Positions 1 to 6,620 of a stretch of 6,673 nucleotides of DNA are shown here, piece after piece. Source of the DNA: CALTSX01 sp051647685. Its GTDB lineage: Bacteria; Chlamydiota; Chlamydiia; Chlamydiales; CALTSX01. Made by a program: the position numbers and the translations under genes. The notes under the pieces were generated by a model. The model was not told the origin of the DNA. It made no database searches and saw nothing but the letters and a program-made list of their open reading frames with translations. Within the stretch, counting starts at the first letter, position 1. Each line of letters starts with the position of its first letter. The stretch spans positions 1 to 6,673 of the forward strand of contig JBOFEG010000016.1 of assembly GCA_051647685.1 (NCBI GenBank). Reading direction: 5' to 3'.

Positions 1-882
1 CTAACCCAAAACCCAACTACTTGTGAAGGAGAGTACCTCACTACCAAAAATTCCCTCACGCTCCTGCCCCTGTACTATAGAAACGACGTCCACAGAAAAC
101 ACTATCATTTGCCTAACTATGAACAGAATACTGGAGGGGTTCGCCTTCAATATGCCACCCAACATCCAACAAACTTCAATACACAAATCTCGGGGAGTTA
201 TTTGCACACTCATACCAAATGGGCCGATCACAGAGGAACAGCAGACTCAAATGGTGCCTACCTCGATACCAAGCTAGTATATAGGAAAAACGATTTCTAT
301 TGTTCCCTTGGAGTACTTGGAGCTTATGCCTATACCTCTGCTTTCCATACCCTCTTTATAGGTTATCCCATCAAAGCCAAGGCCAATCCTCATTATTGGG
401 ATGCCGCAGAGGCTTTCTCCGTTCAGTACAGTGCAAGATATAGTCGCCTCGCTTTCATACCCAGAGTAACCGTTGTACAGACGAATATTTTCTTAAGTTC
501 TATTTCAGAAGATAAGCCAAAAGGACTAAATTTACAGACAGAATCGAAGTACTTCGGCTTCTTAGATACACTGGCATCTATTAAACTTCAGCTTGAGAGG
601 CAAGAGCAACTCGATTGTGCAAAAGCGTATCTAGATCTCGGTTGGCACGGCATCACCCATTTATCTAACAGAACCTTCCACTCTAAACTCGACAACTATA
701 CCGCTTGCGCTTCTAGTTTTGCTACGCAAACTTATACGGGCTCTATTCATCGTTTCTTTATGGAATGGGGCGCAACTATTTCTTACTATCCATCATTTGA
801 TCTGCTTATGAATTATAGAGCGGAGTTCACTAAAGGGGATTTTGTCCAAGCGGTAAACTTCGGCGCTCAGTGGAGGTTTTGA
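1..882 (+). CDS. Autotransporter-type outer-membrane beta-barrel protein, C-terminal part (5' end outside window)
   Basis: The reading frame is open from base 1 to a TGA at 880-882, giving 293 codons with no stop, so the true start lies to the left of the window. A TTG at 109 could be mistaken for a start but lies inside the open frame. The protein shows alternating aromatic/polar beta-strand segments typical of a C-terminal autotransporter barrel (Pfam Autotransporter family). It has a mid-domain stretch with a conserved-type Glu/Asn block (LNLQTESKYFGFLDT), a late 'AYLDLGWHGITHL' strand, and a final strand ending in WRF. A terminal Phe is the usual outer-membrane barrel assembly signal. This architecture fits the barrel of chlamydial polymorphic membrane proteins (Pmp), but the passenger with its diagnostic GGAI/FxxN repeats is not in the window, so assignment to Pmp is inference. 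Four cysteines are visible, as is common in disulfide-rich chlamydial envelopes. GC is roughly 45% in sampled lines, higher than copN. Confidence 0.8.
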   Translation, partial: LTQNPTTCEGEYLTTKNSLTLLPLYYRNDVHRKHYHLPNYEQNTGGVRLQYATQHPTNFNTQISGSYLHTHTKWADHRGTADSNGAYLDTKLVYRKNDFYCSLGVLGAYAYTSAFHTLFIGYPIKAKANPHYWDAAEAFSVQYSARYSRLAFIPRVTVVQTNIFLSSISEDKPKGLNLQTESKYFGFLDTLASIKLQLERQEQLDCAKAYLDLGWHGITHLSNRTFHSKLDNYTACASSFATQTYTGSIHRFFMEWGATISYYPSFDLLMNYRAEFTKGDFVQAVNFGAQWRF

Positions 883-885
883 ATT

Positions 886-2052
886 TTATTTATTTGTTTC
901 ATCTTGTTCTAATTTTCGATCTTCTAAAGTATCTAATGCTTGTAAAATACTTAGTAATACTTCCTGTCTATGATTCTCGGATCTAAATAATTTTGGAGAA
1001 ATTTGTCGCATGGCATCTCTATATTGCGTTAGTAAGATGATGTGCGCCATAAGATCTTCTCCAATATCTAAAGTATTAGTCATAATAAAAATTTTTTCTT
1101 GAGACGGGTATCTTTCTTGTAATAAAAGCACAAGTGCCTTTGACAATAGAATAAAATTAATATGCTTTGGGAGGGGTAGTGTATACTTATTGAATTTCTT
1201 TTGGATCACAATCATCCGATAGAAGAAGAATTTATAAATCCATAAAATAGATTGAAGAGATCTCGTTTCTGTGATGAGACGTTTGAGTTCTGCAGGGGAA
1301 ATAGAGGGTCCTTTCGATTTTAGATCACTTCCCAGCGCGTGTAATAGGAACTTAATCACTTTCTCCATTTGATCGTAGGAAAAGAGGGTGATTAACTCAT
1401 CAAATAGCGTCAAAGGCGGTCGCGGATTTCCTGTTATATCTCGATAGAGATCCCGTAAAGAGGGAGGAGTACCAATTCCCTTTTTTGTAAAACGGTTAAC
1501 CTCATTGCGAATATTCCTTCCGAGTTTAATTTCGCGTTCATATTTAGTAGAAAACTGTTCTTTCGCTTGTAGAAGTGTTTTACTTAAATCTGTGTCTTCG
1601 GGAGTCGTTTCTATCAAAAATTCTAAAGCATCACTTGCCAGATATTGATCGGGATAAAAATCGAGGATCTTCTTCAGAATCTCAGATACATTTGCTTTGT
1701 TCGTAAAGAAGTTTCGTAAAGCGAGCAGTGATCGATATTGCAACTCATTATTTTTTTCTTGATAATGTTTTGCAATAGCTTCTATTTCTGTTATTTCTTC
1801 TACACCTTCTTGATCCTCTTCTAAAGAAGAAACTCCTTCCTTCTCTCTTTCTCTTCGTCTAACTCTATCATTTAACGATTGAAAAGGGAATCTTCTAAAG
1901 ATGGCGTAAGCGCCAAATCTTCCAGATTGTGACCATTCTTCCATTGTGACTTCACTTTCAATTTGCTCCATAAGTGTTCTTTGCGCGCCAAGACTGGCTT
2001 CCGATTTTTGTACTCGACTGGAATCTGAAGAGGAAAAAATTTCATTATTCAT
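886..2052 (-). CDS. copN: Type III secretion gatekeeper/plug protein CopN (SctW, YopN/LcrE family)
   Basis: This 388-residue protein controls the hierarchy and timing of type III secretion; in Chlamydia CopN is itself secreted and binds tubulin. From memory of the C. trachomatis protein, matching blocks are PEDTDLSKTLLQAKEQF (residues 151-167), PSLRDLY (197-203), LKSKGPSISPAELK (244-257) and LLSILQALDTLE (366-377). Residues 1-20 are polar and Ser-rich, fitting an uncleaved type III signal. Residues 63-72 are strongly basic (RVRRREREKE) and run into an acidic stretch (about 77-91), unlike the Chlamydia protein. The proline-rich tail that I recall in C. trachomatis CopN is absent. The ATG start lies 7 bases after the cdsV stop with no clear Shine-Dalgarno, suggesting translational coupling; no upstream in-frame start is available. 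The gene normally behind it, scc1 (its chaperone), is missing here. Confidence 0.9.
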   Translation of the reverse strand: MNNEIFSSSDSSRVQKSEASLGAQRTLMEQIESEVTMEEWSQSGRFGAYAIFRRFPFQSLNDRVRRREREKEGVSSLEEDQEGVEEITEIEAIAKHYQEKNNELQYRSLLALRNFFTNKANVSEILKKILDFYPDQYLASDALEFLIETTPEDTDLSKTLLQAKEQFSTKYEREIKLGRNIRNEVNRFTKKGIGTPPSLRDLYRDITGNPRPPLTLFDELITLFSYDQMEKVIKFLLHALGSDLKSKGPSISPAELKRLITETRSLQSILWIYKFFFYRMIVIQKKFNKYTLPLPKHINFILLSKALVLLLQERYPSQEKIFIMTNTLDIGEDLMAHIILLTQYRDAMRQISPKLFRSENHRQEVLLSILQALDTLEDRKLEQDETNK

Positions 2053-2059
2053 AATATCA

Positions 2060-4171
2060 TTATGTTAACTGAACTCTACCTAAAGGTTGAATACGAATCT
2101 CTGGAATAATTTCTTGATAGGAGATCACAGGCATTTCTGGAAAATCACTTTCTATTAACTTTCGAACAAAGCGTCTGACATCCATATTGGTAATAAGTAC
2201 GGCCGGTTGGCTGCCCGCAGGAACGGGAACAATGATTGATTTAAAAGCCTGTATTACTAGTTGGGAAGTATCTGGGTCTAGTGCAAGGAAAGATCCTGCC
2301 GAAGTTTGTTTAATCGAACTACGCACCATATCTTCAATTTCGGGGTCTAGCAAGTAAGCTGCAAGGACAGATTGTCCTTGAGAATATTTGTAACTGATGT
2401 AGCGTTTTAAAGAGGATCTGACATATTCTGTAAGAAGTACGGTATCTCTTTCAGTTTGTGCCCATTCGCTTAACGCTTCTAAAATAGCTCGCAAGTCTTT
2501 AATAGAAATTTCTTCTTGTACTAGTCTTTTGAAAATTTCTGTGAGTTTCTGTAAAGGGATAAGTCTCGTTACTTCTTTTGCGAGATCTGGATAGGACTTC
2601 TCTACAAATTCTAAAATAGCTCTCATTTCTTGTATTCCTATAAAATCCGCTGCATGTGTTTTATAGAAATAGGAAAGGTGTAACATGATTACTTCAACTG
2701 GTGTCCAGAATTTAATGCCTGCTTTCTTTAGTATTTCTGTATATTGATTATTTACCCATAGAGAAGCATTTCCAATAATATTTTTTGATTCAGTATAAGT
2801 TAGATTATATCGTTTTAAGGTTTCTTTAGATTCGTTTGTTAACACGGAATCTTTGATTATTTTTCCTCTGATAATTGGCACCTCGTTGAGAAGAATAGCG
2901 TATTCATCTTCTTGCAGGGTAGGAGAATCAAATCTCATGTGAACTCCGGGAAAACGAATGCCAAGATCTAAATAGAGAGCATGCCGCATCCTGGGGATCA
3001 TTTCTTCTACGAATTTTCCACTAGTTTTATCGGTACGAATTAGTTGTGATAGAGAATTACTAAGTTCTAGAATGACCGGAACGGTTAAAGAGTATTCATC
3101 CGAGGATCCCCGAACAACACTGTGATCTTCTGTTTCGCCTGCCAAATCCGTGCTCCCAAATAATCCGGTTCCACCTCGGTTTTTTCTAGCGCGATAAACC
3201 TTAAAGACAGCACCTCCCCCAATGAGCAAGGATAGTATTATGAAAATGAGTGTAGGAAATCCCGGAATCCATCCCAGGGCAAATAAAAATAAACTCGATA
3301 AAATTAACCCTTTTGGATAGGCGAATAGTTGTTCTGAAATATCCTTCCCTAAGTTCCCATCCTGTTTTTCACTCGATACTCTTGTTGTTACAATACCCGC
3401 TGTTAGTGAAATTAAAAGGGAAGGGATTTGTGAAACAAGGCCAGCTCCAATCGATAATAAGGTAAAGGTCTTTAAAGACTCGAGAGCGGTCATATTATGG
3501 AATAGAGTTCCAACGATAATCCCACCAATAATATTAATAATGGCAATAACAATACCTGCTATTACATCTCCTTTAACAAACTTCATAGCACCATCCATGG
3601 CGCCATACAGTTGACTCTCTTTAGTGAGGGCTAGTCTAAGTTCTCGTGCCTGATTTGAATCGATAATGCCACTGCGCATATCTGCGTCAATACTCATTTG
3701 CTTTCCGGGCATAGCATCTAAGGTAAATCTCGCTGCGACCTCAGCAACTCTTTCAGCACCCTTAGTTACTACAATAAATTGAACGATTGTAATGATTAAA
3801 AAAATGACCGCTCCTACTACGAAATTACCACCGACAACGAGACTACCAAAAGCCCCAATCACTTGACCAGCGTCTGCATAGAGAAGAATTTGTCTGGTCG
3901 CGGCAATTTCAACCCCAAGACGAAATAGTGTAGTTAGCAAAAGAATGGAGGGAAAAATAGATAAGTGTACCGCTTTTGATATGTATAGACCCACCATAAG
4001 TAAACCGAGAGAGATAGCAAAATTAATTGCAATAAATCCATCTAAAATAAAATGGGATACGGGAACGATGATCATAACAATGATCGTAACAACAAAAAGA
4101 GCGAGAATAACATCGCTGGAGCGATTGATCAGTTTCGTAAAGGTATCAACACTGAGCCAACTCGATTTCAT
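2060..4171 (-). CDS. cdsV: Type III secretion export-gate protein CdsV (SctV, FHIPEP/LcrD/FlhA family)
   Basis: At 703 residues it has the normal family length (about 690-710). It forms the nonameric inner-membrane export gate that takes proton-motive force and hands substrates to the channel. The N-terminal half has about eight hydrophobic segments (about 21-43, 45-64, 68-82, 108-136, 203-224, 236-260, 288-303, 305-323). The FHIPEP hallmark lies at 78-96 (LLTTLFRL...ATRQILL) with the VTKGAERVAEVAARFTLDAM loop at 135-154. The GAMKFVKGD block is at 194-202. A Gly/charged linker (about 327-358) leads to the cytoplasmic ring domain (about 360-703), which contains RLIPLQKLTEIFKRLVQEE (536-554) and ends in EIRIQPLGRVQLT. 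The cluster residues Arg84, Lys197 and Asp202 are present, but the usual Asp of IGDGLV is Ala243, and the position usually Asn (RLxLN) is Glu88. The ATG overlaps the cdsU stop (ATGA) and is preceded by AGAGG. Confidence 0.97.
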   Translation of the reverse strand: MKSSWLSVDTFTKLINRSSDVILALFVVTIIVMIIVPVSHFILDGFIAINFAISLGLLMVGLYISKAVHLSIFPSILLLTTLFRLGVEIAATRQILLYADAGQVIGAFGSLVVGGNFVVGAVIFLIITIVQFIVVTKGAERVAEVAARFTLDAMPGKQMSIDADMRSGIIDSNQARELRLALTKESQLYGAMDGAMKFVKGDVIAGIVIAIINIIGGIIVGTLFHNMTALESLKTFTLLSIGAGLVSQIPSLLISLTAGIVTTRVSSEKQDGNLGKDISEQLFAYPKGLILSSLFLFALGWIPGFPTLIFIILSLLIGGGAVFKVYRARKNRGGTGLFGSTDLAGETEDHSVVRGSSDEYSLTVPVILELSNSLSQLIRTDKTSGKFVEEMIPRMRHALYLDLGIRFPGVHMRFDSPTLQEDEYAILLNEVPIIRGKIIKDSVLTNESKETLKRYNLTYTESKNIIGNASLWVNNQYTEILKKAGIKFWTPVEVIMLHLSYFYKTHAADFIGIQEMRAILEFVEKSYPDLAKEVTRLIPLQKLTEIFKRLVQEEISIKDLRAILEALSEWAQTERDTVLLTEYVRSSLKRYISYKYSQGQSVLAAYLLDPEIEDMVRSSIKQTSAGSFLALDPDTSQLVIQAFKSIIVPVPAGSQPAVLITNMDVRRFVRKLIESDFPEMPVISYQEIIPEIRIQPLGRVQLT

Positions 4172-5235
4172 AAAAATGCCTCTGTATTAAATGTAGTTTG
4201 TTCAAGTTTATCTAGCCAGCGGAGAATTTCAGCGACAGCTTCATAGGTTTCTTCTGGAATATATTCATCGATTTCTCCTTCTCGATATAATTTTTGCGCG
4301 AGGGGAGGATTTCTCATAACGGGAACATGATTCGAAATAGCCACTTCAATGATTTTTTTTGCAATCAATCCTTGTCCCATAACTAAAATTTTCGGAGCGA
4401 CTTCCGTCTTTTCATAATGTATTGCGACTGCAATGTGTGTTGGATTAGTAATAATAGCTCTTGCTCGATTAGCTACCATGGGACCATCTTGATAAGCTAT
4501 TTCATGCGCCATTTGTCTTCTTCGTCCGCGAAGCATTGGATCGCCTTCTAGATCTTTCATCTCTTGCTTAAACTCAAATTTTTCCATCATCATTTCTTTT
4601 GCAAAATTCTTTCTTTGGAATAAGAGATCGAGGGCTGCTATAAATAGAAAAAATATTCCAACTCGAATTACTACTTTGAGTAAAAACTGCGAGAAGATCA
4701 TAGCGCTTGCAAGCACGGGCAAACTAGCTGTTGCAACAATTTCTCCGAGACTATCTTTGATTACGAAGAAAATAATGATCATTGCCCCAGTAATTTTAAA
4801 AATAGACTTAAGCAGCTCAATAAAAGTTTTTAATTTAAACAAATTTTTCAGGTTACTAATAGGATTTAAGCGTTTTAAATCTGGTTTCATAATTTCGAAA
4901 GAAAACAGAGGGCCTATAATTAAAAAATTGATTAAAACGCCAGTAAACACCGAGAGACCAAGTATGGGGAGAGAACTTTTTGCGATCGTAAGTGTCGCTG
5001 CAGGAATAAGATTTGTTACTTTAAAATTGGGAGATCCAGTACTGGGTATCAATTGAAAGATATATTTCATGTATCCAGCTAGGTTGGCAAATAAATAGGC
5101 AGAAAAAATAAGAACAGAAGAGATAGAGACCACAAATGTAAAAGCCGCAGGAAAATCTTGTGACTTTGCAATTTGCCCCTTTTTTCTTGCATCTCTTAGT
5201 TTTTTTGGCGTGGCTTTTTCGGTTTTTTCAGCCAT
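4168..5235 (-). CDS. cdsU: Type III secretion export-apparatus switch protein CdsU (SctU, YscU/FlhB family)
   Basis: At 355 residues it matches the family length (about 345-360). It sits in the inner membrane and switches the export machine between early (needle/rod) and late (translocator/effector) substrates. The N-terminus is the typical basic MAEKTEKATPKKLRDARKKG opening. Four hydrophobic segments follow (about 30-50, 88-112, 143-165, 178-206). The cytoplasmic domain begins near 208 and contains the self-cleavage motif NPTH at 264-267, with cleavage expected between Asn264 and Pro265. The post-cleavage part includes HIAVAIHY, the PKILVMGQG turn and VPVMRNPPLAQKLY. All residues expected for autocleavage are intact. 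No strong Shine-Dalgarno precedes the ATG at 5235; the 84-base gap after ychF holds only a weak promoter-like match. Its stop codon overlaps the cdsV start by 4 bases, so CdsU and CdsV are coupled, fitting their physical partnership in the export gate. Confidence 0.97.
   Translation of the reverse strand: MAEKTEKATPKKLRDARKKGQIAKSQDFPAAFTFVVSISSVLIFSAYLFANLAGYMKYIFQLIPSTGSPNFKVTNLIPAATLTIAKSSLPILGLSVFTGVLINFLIIGPLFSFEIMKPDLKRLNPISNLKNLFKLKTFIELLKSIFKITGAMIIIFFVIKDSLGEIVATASLPVLASAMIFSQFLLKVVIRVGIFFLFIAALDLLFQRKNFAKEMMMEKFEFKQEMKDLEGDPMLRGRRRQMAHEIAYQDGPMVANRARAIITNPTHIAVAIHYEKTEVAPKILVMGQGLIAKKIIEVAISNHVPVMRNPPLAQKLYREGEIDEYIPEETYEAVAEILRWLDKLEQTTFNTEAFL
4179..4183 (-). promoter_or_regulatory. 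Shine-Dalgarno site for cdsV
   Basis: On the minus strand the bases read AGAGG, 7 bases before the cdsV ATG, within the last codons of cdsU. It is the only clear ribosome-binding site in the window. Together with the ATGA overlap it supports the chosen cdsV start and efficient reinitiation after cdsU. Confidence 0.7.
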
Positions 5236-5319
5236 ATGGTTCGATTGTATCTTTGGGTTATGGTTATTTTTGCAGCATGCAAACTACAATTAAAGAAATC
5301 AAGAAAACTTATTTATCAA
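5236..5319 (-). other. ychF-cdsU intergenic spacer with a weak promoter-like match
   Basis: This 84-base AT-rich spacer separates the ychF stop from the cdsU start. No hairpin followed by a T-run is visible, so ychF transcription could read into cdsU. On the minus strand TTGATA (5319-5314) and TTTAAT (5294-5289) resemble sigma-70/sigma-66 elements, but the 19-base spacing is long, so a separate cdsU promoter is only a possibility. No convincing Shine-Dalgarno precedes cdsU. Confidence 0.3.
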
Positions 5320-6438
5320 TTAATTGTGATAAACAACAATGATATCGCCATCATTAACCACATATTCTTTTCCCTCTAAACGCACTTTCCCCTGTTCTTT
5401 TGCATGAGTCTTGCCTTTGTAGGTAACAAAATCCTCAAAAGAGAGAACTTCCGCACGAATAAAACCTTTTTCTAGGTCGGAATGAATTTTTCCAGCAGCT
5501 TGAGCCACAGCAGTTCCTTTTCGAATAGTCCAAGCTCTCGTTTCTTCCACACCAGTAGTTAGAAAGGTAATAAGTCCAAGCTCTTGGAAAGCTATCCGAA
5601 TGAGATTTTCTAACGCGGATTCTTTTAGATTAAGACTATGGAGATATTCTTTTGCCTCCGATTCTGACAGAGAGGCGAGTTCTTCTTCTAATTTTGCGCA
5701 GATTGGTAGTACTATAGCATTTTCTTGCTGGGCATGAACTTTTAATTCTTGAACATGTGCATTATCCATTTCTGGAATATCTCCCTCAGATACGTTTGCA
5801 AGATATATCATTTTTTTAGAAGTCAAGAAAGAAAATTGCGCGAGATATCGAAGTTGATCTCGAGTCCAAGAACCAGTTCTAATAGGATGACCCTCTTCTA
5901 AGAATTTTTGTGCTTTGCGAAGTACAGTCAAAAGTTCGTCGGAATCTTTTTGTCCCTTGTCTTTGCGTTCCAGCCGATCAATAATCCCATTCAGCGACTG
6001 TAAATCAGATAACATGAGCTCAAGTTCAATAATTTGTGCATCTTCTACTGGATGAGTTTTTCCACTTATATGTGTTACATCCTCTTCTTCAAAACATCGA
6101 ACTACATGAATAATTAAATTACTCTCTCGGATATTGGCAAGAAATTTGTTGCCAAGACCCTCGCCCTGGGAAGCGCCTTTTACAAGGCCTGCAATATCTA
6201 CAAAAGTCACAGTTGCCGGAATAATGCGCTTACTTTGAGATAAAGTTGCAAGAGTCGATAATCTGGGATCTGGTAAGTAAACAATGCCAACGTTTGGGTT
6301 AATTGTACAAAAAGGATAGTTAGAAGCTGGGACTTGTTTTTTGGTCAACGCATTGAAAAGAGTAGATTTACCTACATTAGGTAGACCTACAATTCCGCAG
6401 CTAAGATCTGTAGTTGTTTGTTTAGAATTTTCCGACAT
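5320..6438 (-). CDS. ychF: Ribosome-associated P-loop ATPase/GTPase YchF (Obg/OLA1 family)
   Basis: This 372-residue protein belongs to the YchF/OLA1 branch of Obg-like P-loop NTPases, cytoplasmic proteins that bind ribosomes and favour ATP over GTP. Visible motifs in order: Walker A/G1 GLPNVGKST at 18-26; G3 DIAGL at 81-85 followed by VKGASQGEGLGNKFL; the conserved HVVRCFE at 111-117; His123 in THISGK, aligning by hand with E. coli His114, which is important for hydrolysis; a coiled helical insertion (about 135-185); and NVSE at 215-218, the NxxE variant of G4 that explains relaxed base specificity. A TGS domain (about 289-372) contains ETRAWTIRKGT. The first 12 residues form a short polar extension before the P-loop. 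The ATG at 6438 has no visible Shine-Dalgarno, and no other in-frame Met occurs before the P-loop. It is the conserved chlamydial neighbour of cdsU, with no evident functional link to secretion. Confidence 0.97.
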   Translation of the reverse strand: MSENSKQTTTDLSCGIVGLPNVGKSTLFNALTKKQVPASNYPFCTINPNVGIVYLPDPRLSTLATLSQSKRIIPATVTFVDIAGLVKGASQGEGLGNKFLANIRESNLIIHVVRCFEEEDVTHISGKTHPVEDAQIIELELMLSDLQSLNGIIDRLERKDKGQKDSDELLTVLRKAQKFLEEGHPIRTGSWTRDQLRYLAQFSFLTSKKMIYLANVSEGDIPEMDNAHVQELKVHAQQENAIVLPICAKLEEELASLSESEAKEYLHSLNLKESALENLIRIAFQELGLITFLTTGVEETRAWTIRKGTAVAQAAGKIHSDLEKGFIRAEVLSFEDFVTYKGKTHAKEQGKVRLEGKEYVVNDGDIIVVYHN

Positions 6439-6481
6439 ATAAGATAAGGATTTTAAGAAAAAAACTAAAATAATTAAAGAA

Positions 6482-6496
6482 CTAATAAAATATTAG
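6482..6496. repeat. Short inverted repeat in ychF leader, 6-bp arms, 3-base loop
   Basis: CTAATA (6482-6487) and TATTAG (6491-6496) are exact inverse complements around AAA. This would lie in the 5' untranslated region if transcription starts near 6518. The stem is AT-rich and weak. Confidence 0.3.
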
Positions 6497-6524
6497 ATAA
6501 TTTTGTTGAAGAGGGTAGTAGTAG

Positions 6525-6530
6525 AGTATA
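6525..6530 (-). promoter_or_regulatory. Candidate -10 element for ychF
   Basis: The minus strand reads TATACT, five of six matches to TATAAT, about 86 bases before the ychF ATG. It sits next to the least AT-rich part of the leader. No good -35 hexamer is present at 16-18 bases upstream, which is tolerable for chlamydial sigma-66 promoters but leaves this weak. Confidence 0.22.
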
Positions 6531-6573
6531 AAAAATATCGAACCATTTTAGTGTTAACATAATTATTGTATTT

Positions 6574-6599
6574 TAGTATTAATCATTATTATAATACTA
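6574..6599. repeat. 8-bp inverted repeat with 10-base loop
   Basis: TAGTATTA at 6574-6581 pairs with TAATACTA at 6592-6599. A perfect TATAAT on the minus strand (6593-6588) overlaps the right arm, so the dyad could cover a distal -10 element. There is no matching -35 (AATAAA at 17-base spacing) and no flanking T-run specific enough to call a terminator. Confidence 0.4.
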
Positions 6600-6601
6600 T
6601 A

Positions 6602-6620
6602 TTTTAATAATTTATTAAAA
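6602..6620. repeat. 19-bp perfect palindrome, 9-bp arms around one base
   Basis: The arms are TTTTAATAA and TTATTAAAA around a single T. The symmetry is exact, but the sequence is pure A/T, so its information content is low. It could be a protein-binding dyad or simply a product of base composition. Confidence 0.5.

Noticed and set aside
1..231. A 76-codon minus-strand open frame at the left edge, and an overlapping plus-strand one at 23-277.
   Set aside because: Both lie across the barrel gene, whose frame is open through base 1 and has coherent outer-membrane protein character; they show no recognisable motif or start signal.
4168..4171. Possible frameshift joining cdsU and cdsV at their overlap.
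   Set aside because: The ATGA overlap with a good Shine-Dalgarno is ordinary operon packing; both proteins are full length with intact termini.
3945..4246. Two overlapping plus-strand open frames antisense to the start of cdsV and the end of cdsU.
   Set aside because: Low-complexity translation with no motif, opposite well-conserved genes; shadows of the coding strand.
4676..5056. A 126-codon plus-strand open frame inside cdsU.
   Set aside because: It is antisense to a clearly conserved CdsU sequence, and its protein looks like the complement of membrane helices with no family resemblance.
5275..5285. Palindromic word TGCAGCATGCA in the ychF-cdsU spacer as a possible terminator or operator.
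   Set aside because: The arms are 4 bases with no following T-run; too short for a stable hairpin and unsupported as a binding site.
5236..6546. The 10-mer ATGGTTCGAT occurs before cdsU (5236-5245) and in inverse orientation before ychF (6537-6546), suggesting a shared operator.
   Set aside because: A window of this size is expected to hold many chance 10-mer matches counting both strands, and orientation and distance to the start codon differ.
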